NCBI GenBank assembly: GCA_025937035.1
Contig: JAICSG010000352.1
Span: 1-5,145 of the forward strand
Source of the DNA: Thermoanaerobaculia bacterium
GTDB taxonomy: Bacteria > Acidobacteriota > Thermoanaerobaculia > Multivoradales > UBA5704
Length of the DNA stretch: 5,145 bases
Reading direction: 5' to 3'
Shown here: one piece after another, positions 1-5,145 of the stretch
Layout of the letters: each line of letters starts with the position of its first letter
How positions within the stretch are numbered: the stretch's first letter is position 1
Notes under the pieces: model-generated
Databases searched by the model: none
What the model saw: only the letters and a program-made list of their open reading frames with translations
Told to the model about the DNA's origin: nothing
Position numbers and translations under genes: made by a program

Positions 1-1
1 C

Positions 2-670
2 CACGCCCAGGCGCGGGACGCGGTCGGAGAGGCTCTCGACGCCACCAGCCTGCGCGCGGAGCTCCCCGTCACCGGCTTGCCGGTGCTCCACGTCACCAGC
101 CGCGCCGCCGATCGCCGCACCTATCTGCAACGGCCCGACCTCGGCCGCCGGCTCGACGAGGCCAGCGCCCGCCAGCTCGCCGCGGCCGGCGGCGCGTCCG
201 ACCTCGCCGTGGTGATCGCTGACGGCCTGTCCGCGCTCGCCGTGCTGCGGTACGCGGCGCCGACCGTCGCGGCCCTGCTGCCTCTTCTCGATGGGCTCCG
301 GATCGCTCCGCTGGTCCTCGCCACGCAAGGCCGCGTGGCCCTGGCCGACGAAGTGGGAGCCCTGCTCGGCGCGCGGCTGGCGCTGATCCTCCTGGGCGAG
401 CGCCCCGGGCTCTCCTCGCCCGACAGCCTCGGCGCCTATCTCACCTTCGCGCCGCGCGTGGGGTGCCTCGATTCACAACGCAACTGCGTCTCCAACATCC
501 GCTCCGAGGGCCTGCCCCCCGATCGCGCCGCCCGCAAGCTCGCCTGGCTGATCCGCGAGGCCTTGCGGCGGGAGCTGACCGGCGTGGGCCTTACCGACGA
601 GAGCGAACGGGCGCTCCCGCCGGCGGCTCTTCCGGAGAACAGACCCACTCCATTGAAAGGAGACCCATGA
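2..670 (+). CDS. eutC: Ethanolamine ammonia-lyase small subunit EutC (5'-truncated by window edge)
   Basis: EutC pairs with EutB to form the adenosylcobalamin-dependent lyase that converts ethanolamine to acetaldehyde and ammonia; EutC helps close the cobalamin site. The frame is open from base 2, giving 222 visible residues, so the start lies upstream; the TTG at 77 is internal. Family signatures in order are HAQARDAV at the very beginning, YLQRPDLGRRLDEAS, the strand-turn VVIADGLSA, LLGERPGLSSPDSLGAYLTF, and NCVSNIRSEGLPP. These match the known EutC pattern of RPDxGRRL, DGLS, GERPGL and the C-S-N-I box. Family members are usually near 250-300 residues, so roughly 30-70 residues are missing. 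After the usual C-terminus (near RRELTGVGL) there is a Pro/Glu-rich tail of about 20 residues running into the next gene's ribosome binding site. The stop TGA overlaps the ATG of the downstream methyltransferase. eutB is expected immediately upstream. Identification is secure. Confidence 0.95.
   Translation, partial: HAQARDAVGEALDATSLRAELPVTGLPVLHVTSRAADRRTYLQRPDLGRRLDEASARQLAAAGGASDLAVVIADGLSALAVLRYAAPTVAALLPLLDGLRIAPLVLATQGRVALADEVGALLGARLALILLGERPGLSSPDSLGAYLTFAPRVGCLDSQRNCVSNIRSEGLPPDRAARKLAWLIREALRRELTGVGLTDESERALPPAALPENRPTPLKGDP
656..663 (+). promoter_or_regulatory. Ribosome binding site of the methyltransferase, inside the eutC end
   Basis: AAAGGAGA precedes the ATG at 667, with four bases between AGGAG and the start. 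It lies inside the last codons of eutC. Together with the ATGA stop-start overlap, it sets the methyltransferase start at 667 rather than at any upstream in-frame codon and implies translational coupling to eutC. Confidence 0.75.
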
Positions 671-1404
671 CCCAGTACGACTCGATCGCCCTCGACTACC
701 AGCGGATCTCCGCCGCCGTGCCGCTCCGCGACGCCGAGTGGTACTCGCTCCGCCAGCGGCTGGGCGACCTGACCGGTCTCGCCGTCCTCGACCTGGCCTG
801 TGGCGACGGGATGGGCACGCGCCTGCTCAAGCGGTGGGGAGCCGCGCGCGTGGTGGGCGTCGACATCTCGGCGCAGATGATCGCGCTGGCCCGGCAGCGG
901 GAAGACGCGGAGCCCATGGGGATCGAGTACCGCGTCGCGGACGCCGCGGCGCTGGGGAAAATCGGCTCGTTCGACCGTGTCTCCGCCGCGTACCTCCTGC
1001 ACTATGCCGAGAGCCGGGAGCAACTGCTCCAGATGATGCGGACGATCTACGACAACCTCGCGCCGGGCCAGCGGTTCGTCGCGAGCATCACCAATCCGCT
1101 CCAGCCGCCGCGGCCCGTCGTCGATCAGCGAAAATACGGGTTCAGCTACCGGCTTCTGGATGAGATCCTTCATGAGGGGGCGAGGCTCCGCGGCACCCTG
1201 TACCTCGGCGCGAGCACGGTGGATTTCGATTTCCACTGGTGGCCCTGGGAAGTGTACGAGGAGGCAGCCCGAGCCGCGGGATTCCGCTCCTGCGAGATCG
1301 AGCCGTTCCTGATCCCCACGGAATCGGAGCACCAGCGTGGCGAGGGCTTCTGGGACGAGTACATCGCCGCACCGTCGGCGATGCATATCATCGGCCAAAA
1401 ATAG
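667..1404 (+). CDS. Class I SAM-dependent methyltransferase, translationally coupled to eutC
   Basis: A 245-residue cytosolic enzyme expected to transfer a methyl group from S-adenosylmethionine to an unknown small-molecule or other acceptor. Motif I is VLDLACGDGMG (residues 40-50), followed by the acidic strand end VVGVDIS with D66 that would bind the SAM ribose. RVADAAAL (about 98-105) resembles the adenine-contact segment, and FDRVSAAYLLHY is the strand-4 region. The N-terminus MTQYDSIALDYQ is typical of stand-alone Methyltransf_11/25-type enzymes. The frame stays open upstream, but the start at 667 is preferred because of the AGGAG site and the ATGA overlap with eutC. Neither point identifies the substrate. 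Methyltransferases are not core eut genes, so the coupling is unusual. The last 25 codons and stop are duplicated, in diverged form, 1998 bases downstream. The gene ends nine bases before the convergent hydrolase stop. The fold is secure; the reaction is unknown. Confidence 0.9.
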   Translation: MTQYDSIALDYQRISAAVPLRDAEWYSLRQRLGDLTGLAVLDLACGDGMGTRLLKRWGAARVVGVDISAQMIALARQREDAEPMGIEYRVADAAALGKIGSFDRVSAAYLLHYAESREQLLQMMRTIYDNLAPGQRFVASITNPLQPPRPVVDQRKYGFSYRLLDEILHEGARLRGTLYLGASTVDFDFHWWPWEVYEEAARAAGFRSCEIEPFLIPTESEHQRGEGFWDEYIAAPSAMHIIGQK

Positions 1405-1413
1405 GAGCCGCGG
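1326..1413 (+). repeat. Direct repeat copy 1: intact methyltransferase 3' end
   Basis: These 88 bases match positions 3324-3411 with 8 mismatches and no gaps (80 of 88). They run from the GAG-CAC codons through the stop to CCGCGG. The longest identical run is 27 bases, followed by one of 20. The repeat ends exactly where the hydrolase stop codon begins (1414). Confidence 0.9.
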
Positions 1414-2226
1414 TCACACGCTGGGCGACGGCGCGGCCACCGAGCGCAGGAATGACCGGACCACCGCCTCAAAGCGCTCAGGTTGGTCATACGGTGCTCC
1501 ATGCCCAGCGTCTTGTATCAGCTCGATCCGAACGCGCGAATTAAGACCCTGAAGCTCTCTTGCCGTCTCCAGGGAAACGACGCCGGCGTCTCCAAGAACC
1601 AATAAGATCGGAACGTCGATTATGCTCACCAACTGGCGATACTCGGGATTGGGCGGTGTGAGCACGTCAAAGGCTCTCATTCGGGTCTGCAGCCTCGCGG
1701 TGGCCAGGAGCTCGACCATCTCGGGCGAACGGCGCGGATGCCGCATCTGTAGCTGAGCCAGTACGTCGTGCTTGTCCTGGCTGAGAAGCCGGCGGTGTTG
1801 CTCGGCGACGTCGCTGTCATAAACTTCGCGCTGGCGTTGCGGGCTCAAGAACGTCGGATCGGCCAGGATGACGCCGCGGACCATCCTGGCGGCCCGGCTC
1901 GCGACCACAGCCGCCGTCATGCCCCCCATGGAGTGCCCCAGAAGAACCGGAGCCGAAAGCCCGAGCCCTTGGATGAGCTCGATGACGTCACTCGCGTGAT
2001 CCTCGTACCTGTACCCATGGAGCGGCGTGCTCGAGCTCCCGTGTCCTCGGGCGTCCGGCATCACCACATCGTACTCACTCTCGAGAGAGCGCGCCAAAGG
2101 AGCCCAGCAGGCTCCGTTGCCAGTCAATCCATGAAGCAGAACCAACGGCGGTTTATCCCCTCCGGTTCGCAGATAATGGATTTGAGCGTCGTTGGCTTCG
2201 CGGATTCCAGTCATCCAACTCATCAT
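1414..2226 (-). CDS. Alpha/beta hydrolase fold protein
   Basis: A 270-residue cytosolic serine hydrolase of the alpha/beta fold; substrate unknown (ester, lactone, C-C or halide bond are all possible for the family). With the ATG at 2226 as residue 1, the oxyanion-hole motif LLHGLTG is at 30-36, the nucleophile elbow GHSMGG at 97-102 with Ser99, the likely acid Asp213 in LVLGDAG, and the catalytic His242 in DAGHGAPYDQPERF. PDARGHGSS (57-65) is the conserved strand-4 turn. A cap region lies at about 125-200. An upstream TTG (2241) is in frame, but the ATG at 2226 has a GGGA nine bases ahead and is preferred; ATGs at 2223 and 2214 are alternatives. It lies 50 bases behind the DoxX gene, probably co-transcribed. 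G+C is clearly lower than in its neighbours (67 of 120 bases at 1561-1680, against 44 of 60 at 301-360), which hints at a separate origin. Confidence 0.92.
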   Translation of the reverse strand: MMSWMTGIREANDAQIHYLRTGGDKPPLVLLHGLTGNGACWAPLARSLESEYDVVMPDARGHGSSSTPLHGYRYEDHASDVIELIQGLGLSAPVLLGHSMGGMTAAVVASRAARMVRGVILADPTFLSPQRQREVYDSDVAEQHRRLLSQDKHDVLAQLQMRHPRRSPEMVELLATARLQTRMRAFDVLTPPNPEYRQLVSIIDVPILLVLGDAGVVSLETARELQGLNSRVRIELIQDAGHGAPYDQPERFEAVVRSFLRSVAAPSPSV

Positions 2227-2276
2227 TGAAATCGATCCCAATGTGGCTTGGCACTAGCCGCCGGGCGGCCCGCCGG
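2227..2276 (-). other. Short spacer between the DoxX and hydrolase genes with a GC-rich self-complementary patch
   Basis: The 50-base gap holds CCGCCGGGCGG at 2259-2269, a palindrome around its central G, next to the overlapping GC-rich CCCGCCGG. It could fold weakly, but there is no U-rich tract, so it does not argue for a terminator between the two genes. A weak GGGA ahead of the hydrolase ATG is the only ribosome-site candidate. Confidence 0.35.
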
Positions 2277-2648
2277 TCAGAAGATCGGCTTCAGGACCAT
2301 CCGGCCGTACGCGATGAACACCATGAGGAGGCCCAGCACGCCGCTCATGATGATGGGCGGGATCTCGTGATACTTGACGTGAACCCCGATGAACACGAGG
2401 CTCTCGATCGCCAGGAGCGCGGCAGCCAGGACCGTCAGCGACGGGTGCCAATGGAGAGCGGCGGGGACGATGAGCCCGACCGTGCAGACGAGCTCCAGGG
2501 CGCCCAGGGCCGTCCAGGCCTTCCGCGGCAACGCACCAAAAGACGGGACCCCCTCGCTGACCTTGTCGAACAGGAAGACCTTCATGACGCCCGACGCTCC
2601 GTACAGGAGCGCGGCGAGGATCTGCAGGACCCACAACAGGATGCTCAT
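2277..2648 (-). CDS. DoxX-like four-helix membrane protein
   Basis: A 123-residue inner-membrane protein of the DoxX / DoxX_2 type. Four hydrophobic helices can be seen at about residues 3-22, 44-65, 71-91 and 98-115. Family-like features are the GASGVMK stretch at the end of helix 1 (Gly20, Lys23), GALELV with Glu52 in helix 2, and LLAIESLVF with Glu82 in helix 3. The length is normal for the group. The start ATG at 2648 is fixed by a GGAGG site six bases upstream. The gene lies 78 bases after the RibD-C-like gene and 50 bases before the hydrolase, all on the minus strand, so a three-gene operon is likely. Small DoxX-like proteins often sit beside RibD-C-like or hydrolase genes in bacteria, but their biochemical role is mostly undefined. 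I make no functional claim beyond membrane location. Confidence 0.88.
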   Translation of the reverse strand: MSILLWVLQILAALLYGASGVMKVFLFDKVSEGVPSFGALPRKAWTALGALELVCTVGLIVPAALHWHPSLTVLAAALLAIESLVFIGVHVKYHEIPPIIMSGVLGLLMVFIAYGRMVLKPIF

Positions 2649-2654
2649 TGTGTG

Positions 2655-2659
2655 CCTCC
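2655..2659 (-). promoter_or_regulatory. Ribosome binding site of the DoxX-like gene
   Basis: On the minus strand this reads GGAGG, within a GGGAGGGAGG run, with six bases to the ATG at 2648. It decides the start. Confidence 0.8.
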
Positions 2660-2726
2660 CTCCCGGTTTCCGCGTCGGCGTGCTTCCAGGGCCTGACGCT
2701 GATAGAGGTGCGCTGAAGCCCGATGG

Positions 2727-3275
<549 letters not shown>

Positions 3276-3303
3276 TCCGTAAGAGTACCGCCGATGGGGT
3301 GCG

Positions 3304-3314
3304 AGGTGCCACCC
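3304..3314 (-). repeat. Isolated copy of the GGTGGCACC core beside the remnant breakpoint
   Basis: AGGTGCCACCC here is the exact reverse complement of GGGTGGCACCT at 4990-5000, the first unit of the 3' repeat cluster. It sits nine bases before the point where similarity to the methyltransferase tail begins. An 11-base match in GC-rich DNA could be chance. Confidence 0.35.
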
Positions 3315-3323
3315 GAATCGCGC

Positions 3324-3411
3324 GGAGCACAAGCGGGGTGAGGGCTTCTGGGACGAGTACATCGCCACACCGTCGGCGATGCATATCCTCGGTCAAAAGT
3401 AGAAGCCGCGG
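3324..3411 (+). pseudogene. 3' remnant of a second methyltransferase gene (direct repeat copy 2)
   Basis: Codons 3325-3402 encode EHKRGEGFWDEYIATPSAMH followed by ILGQK and a TAG. This is the same as the last 25 residues and stop of the intact methyltransferase apart from Q to K, A to T and I to L. At DNA level 80 of 88 bases match 1326-1413; four of the seven coding differences are silent, which suggests the copy diverged while still coding. Upstream of 3324 the similarity stops, the frame has a TAA at 3280-3282, and there is no start or ribosome site, so this is only a broken tail. It is in the same orientation as the intact gene and 1998 bases from it. The three minus-strand genes lie exactly between the two copies. 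It could be the end of a lost paralogue or the scar of a recombination event. Confidence 0.88.
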
Positions 3412-3474
3412 CGGCGCACTCCTTCATCTACATAGCTCAAATTCTGGATGGCTCGCGTGTTGCAGCGATTTACC

Positions 3475-3489
3475 GCATGCAATTCATGC
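3475..3489. promoter_or_regulatory. Small inverted repeat GCATG-5-CATGC upstream of the secreted-protein gene
   Basis: GCATG and CATGC flank CAATT, within an AT-richer patch (about 3429-3497) that follows the methyltransferase remnant. It lies nine bases before the AGGAGG site of the downstream gene. It might be an operator or simply part of the leader. No convincing -35/-10 pair can be named. Confidence 0.25.
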
Positions 3490-3497
3490 ATCTTTCC

Positions 3498-3506
3498 AGG
3501 AGGTGA
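3498..3506 (+). promoter_or_regulatory. Near-perfect ribosome binding site of the secreted-protein gene
   Basis: AGGAGGTGA is fully complementary to the usual 16S rRNA anti-Shine-Dalgarno end, with six bases between AGGAGG and the ATG at 3510. It fixes the start and predicts strong translation. Confidence 0.9.
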
Positions 3507-3509
3507 ACC

Positions 3510-4871
3510 ATGTCCCGCTCATCCCGTTCCGGTATGGCTCTTCTCGCGTTCCTGCTCGGCTTGGGGGACGCCGCCGTCCCGGCGGCGGCGGATCACTTCC
3601 GCGGAGGGAAGATCGAGTGGTGCTGGTCCCCGCCGGTCCCGGACTACCTCTACAACTACATCACCTTCCGGATCGAAGCGATCTATCAGCGCGACGCGTC
3701 CCAGCAGATCGGCGATACGGTCGTCGAGACCTTTCACTTTGGCGACGGCACCAGCCAGCCCGTGACCCTGACGGTCACCGAGGTCAAGGGAGATTCGACG
3801 CCCGGCAGCGATAGTTGGTTCGTGGCCGCCGGCACCATCCCCCACCACTTCTATCCCTACGGCACACCCAACTTCGTCTGGGCGGGCCTCGGCGACTGCT
3901 GCCGGATCGACGGCACGGCCGGCCCCGCGTCCCTCAACAACCGCAACGGTGCCCCCTACCAGGTGCGCAGCCGGGTCTACGTGATCGAGGAGTACTGCTC
4001 GCCGCCGGTTCCCCTGCCGCGGGTGATCTGGCTCTCCGGCGGGATCGGCGACACTTTCGAGATCCCGCTGCCGGTCGCCGCCAGCGCCCCCGGCTCGGGC
4101 AGTTACGAAGTCTTGAATTGCCGGTTCGCCAGCGACGGCGAAGCGGGCGGCGGCCCCAACCCCGACGGCATGACCCTCGACCCGGCGACCTGCCGGATCA
4201 CCTGGACCCCCAGCGGCGACCCGAATAAGCTCTGGACCACCCAGGTCCAGACGGAGGACTACATCTCGTATGGCGCGTTCCTGATCGCCACCACGCCCAT
4301 CGACTTCCTCCTCGGCCTCGACGCCGCCACACCCCAATGCTGGCTCGCGGACACGAATCCCGGGCCGCCGGCGCGGATCAGGGTTCTGGCCCGTGACCTC
4401 CGGAGCGGCTTGAAGAGCATCGACGTTCTCGAGGCGGCCAATGCCACCGTCCAGGTTCCCGCGATCCCTCAAGGCACCAACGATGCCCTCGAGGTCTTCG
4501 GCACCAAGATCGATCAGACCAAGAGCTCGCGCATCCGGCTCCGTATCACCGACCTCGCTGGAAACGCCACGGAGTGCGACCCCGTGCTCACCGAGGAGAT
4601 CCGGTCGACCGGCCAGCCGGTGAGCAGCACCTACGAAAGCGTCCCGCCCGAGGAGCACGTGGTGACGATTTACAACGGCGACCCGGGGCTCACCTCCTTG
4701 GATGTCGAGGTCAATGGCAAGAGATTCAAGATGACCGCCCTGCGGTCCGGCGAAGAGCGAACCCTCGACGTCGCCTCCGCCGTCCTCTCGGGTGCCCCCT
4801 CGACCTTCGTGCTCACCTCGCACGGCAAGCCCGGTGGCAAGGCGACCGTCATGATCTGGGAAGGGCGGTGA
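3510..4871 (+). CDS. Secreted multi-domain beta-rich protein with N-terminal HFRGG domain
   Basis: A 453-residue exported protein of unknown function. Residues 1-27 form a Sec signal peptide: Arg at 3 and 6, hydrophobic core 9-19, and an AAA end giving likely cleavage before DHFRGG. The mature N-terminus DHFRGGKIEWCW, followed by FHFGDGT (75-81), HHFYPYGT (112-119) and GDCCRIDG (128-135), resembles an extracellular PKD-like domain seen in bacterial and some eukaryotic surface proteins. This is from recall of the pattern, not a search. Residues 180-250, with PDGMTLDPATCRITWTP, look like a putative-Ig (He_PIG-like) domain. A third beta domain with ITDLAGNATECD ends near 357, and the last 70 residues look like another beta unit. 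Eight cysteines (38, 130, 131, 163, 204, 228, 277, 356) suggest disulfides outside the cytoplasm. No LPXTG, lipobox, transmembrane anchor or catalytic motif is visible. It is monocistronic here, behind a strong ribosome site. Confidence 0.88.
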   Translation: MSRSSRSGMALLAFLLGLGDAAVPAAADHFRGGKIEWCWSPPVPDYLYNYITFRIEAIYQRDASQQIGDTVVETFHFGDGTSQPVTLTVTEVKGDSTPGSDSWFVAAGTIPHHFYPYGTPNFVWAGLGDCCRIDGTAGPASLNNRNGAPYQVRSRVYVIEEYCSPPVPLPRVIWLSGGIGDTFEIPLPVAASAPGSGSYEVLNCRFASDGEAGGGPNPDGMTLDPATCRITWTPSGDPNKLWTTQVQTEDYISYGAFLIATTPIDFLLGLDAATPQCWLADTNPGPPARIRVLARDLRSGLKSIDVLEAANATVQVPAIPQGTNDALEVFGTKIDQTKSSRIRLRITDLAGNATECDPVLTEEIRSTGQPVSSTYESVPPEEHVVTIYNGDPGLTSLDVEVNGKRFKMTALRSGEERTLDVASAVLSGAPSTFVLTSHGKPGGKATVMIWEGR

Positions 4872-4990
4872 TCCTTCTTAAGAGGGTGTCTTGAAAGTCG
4901 CCTATCTTGGAGAGACGCCCCACGTGTAGGCCTCCTTCAGCGATCCGTAGCGCGAGTGAGCTCGGCCGGGAGCAGCCCTGTATCGATTAG
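4872..4990. other. Intergenic stretch after the secreted-protein gene with no supported gene
   Basis: No start with a ribosome site, no tRNA-like fold and no U-tract terminator could be found here. On the minus strand, 4909-4959 reads RYGSLKEAYTWGVSPR and a stop (TAG). This faintly recalls the RYGSLxEAY block seen in some recombinases, but it is far too short to call. Confidence 0.4.
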
Positions 4991-5070
4991 GGTGGCACCT
5001 AATCTAGGGCACCTGTCCTAGCTGGTGGCACCTGTCCTAGCGGAGCACCTGTCTAGCGGAGTCTAGCGGA
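4991..5070 (+). repeat. Cluster of degenerate GGCACCTGTCCTAG repeats
   Basis: Four to five imperfect tandem units: GGTGGCACCTAATCTAG (4991-5007), GGCACCTGTCCTAG (5008-5021), GGTGGCACCTGTCCTAG (5024-5040), GCACCTGTCTAGCGGA (5045-5060) and a short GTCTAGCGGA (5061-5070). Units differ in length by small deletions and share GCACCTGTC and CTAG. GGTG-G-CACC inside the unit is self-complementary. With the hairpin that follows, the cluster looks like a REP-type intergenic element; reads on the minus strand give the core GGACAGGTGCC. No CRISPR-like spacing is present. Confidence 0.75.
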
Positions 5071-5088
5071 CGGCGAAGCCGCCGTCCG
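5067..5088. repeat. Perfect 9-bp hairpin closing the repeat cluster
   Basis: CGGACGGCG and CGCCGTCCG are perfect inverted repeats around the 4-base loop AAGC. No T-rich tract follows on either strand, so it is not a standard intrinsic terminator. It fits a REP-like stem-loop or a transcript-end stabilising structure. Confidence 0.75.
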
Positions 5089-5106
5089 AGTGCAAGCGCC
5101 GTGTCA

Positions 5107-5119
5107 GGAGCAGTGCTCC
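5107..5119. repeat. 13-base palindrome GGAGCAGTGCTCC
   Basis: GGAGCA and TGCTCC mirror each other around a single G. It lies 18 bases after the 9-bp hairpin, in the sequence running off the window end. It might be a protein-binding site or chance; no gene start can be tied to it. Confidence 0.3.
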
Positions 5120-5145
5120 ACAACAAGTGCCAGCATCCATTCCCA

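Noticed and set aside
463..666. Extension of the methyltransferase start upstream to 463
   Set aside because: The added 68 residues are Arg/Pro-rich, out of frame with eutC and lack homology features. AGGAG plus ATGA sets the start at 667.
436..1398. Long minus-strand open frame (320 residues) opposite eutC and the methyltransferase
   Set aside because: Arg/Pro/Gly-rich shadow of two well-identified genes, with no family motif. It arises from high G+C codon bias.
1405..1413. Bidirectional terminator between the convergent methyltransferase and hydrolase genes
   Set aside because: Only nine bases separate the stops. The flanking CCGCG/CGCGG pairing has a 19-base loop and no U-tract.
3276..3368. 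Longer RibD-C-like protein starting at ATG 3368
   Set aside because: The added residues are antisense to the methyltransferase remnant. The family fold begins at the GTG at 3275.
3519..4823. Long minus-strand open frame (434 residues) opposite the secreted-protein gene
   Set aside because: Low-complexity Gly/Asp/Arg/Val composition and no ribosome site. The plus strand has a signal peptide, a strong ribosome site and recognisable domains.
4876..4906. Terminal inverted repeat of an insertion sequence (TTAAGAGGGTGTCTTGAAAG)
   Set aside because: It resembles the general style of some IS ends, but no partner inverted repeat, target duplication or transposase is present in the window.
4991..5088. 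CRISPR array
   Set aside because: Units are 10-17 bases, variable and directly abutting, with no unique spacers of constant length and no cas gene.
5067..5088. Intrinsic terminator for the secreted-protein gene
   Set aside because: The stem is strong, but no T-rich tract follows on either strand and it is about 195 bases after the stop codon.

Overview
The window is G+C-rich (about 73% in a stretch of eutC that I counted by hand), with strong Shine-Dalgarno sites and tightly packed genes. This fits a high-GC, soil- or sediment-type bacterium. The phylum cannot be fixed from the sequence; Rokubacteria/Methylomirabilota, Deltaproteobacteria-like or Acidobacteria-like lineages would all fit.

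Layout. (1) Positions 1-1404, plus strand: the C-terminal three quarters of eutC (ethanolamine ammonia-lyase small subunit), overlapping by 4 bases (ATGA) a class I SAM-dependent methyltransferase. (2) Positions 1414-3275, minus strand: three genes in the transcription order RibD-C/dihydrofolate-reductase-like protein, DoxX-like membrane protein, alpha/beta hydrolase. They could form one short operon. The hydrolase is visibly lower in G+C (about 56% in a counted 120-base stretch). (3) Positions 3324-3411: a second, diverged copy of the last 25 codons and stop of the methyltransferase. It has no start codon or upstream body, so it is a gene remnant in direct orientation exactly 1998 bases from the intact copy. 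(4) Positions 3510-4871, plus strand: a secreted multi-domain beta-rich protein behind a near-perfect ribosome binding site. (5) Positions 4872-5145: no convincing gene, but a cluster of short degenerate repeats ending in a perfect 9-bp hairpin, resembling a REP-type element.

How the parts relate. EutC works with EutB (expected just upstream) to break ethanolamine into acetaldehyde and ammonia. The coupled methyltransferase is not a standard eut gene and its substrate is unknown. The minus-strand trio has no evident link to ethanolamine. Because it lies exactly between the two methyltransferase tails, I infer a rearrangement or cassette replacement at this site. I see no phage, CRISPR, toxin-antitoxin or defence system. 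The most noteworthy items are the duplicated methyltransferase tail that brackets the three-gene block, the uncharacterised secreted HFRGG-type protein, and the REP-like repeats.
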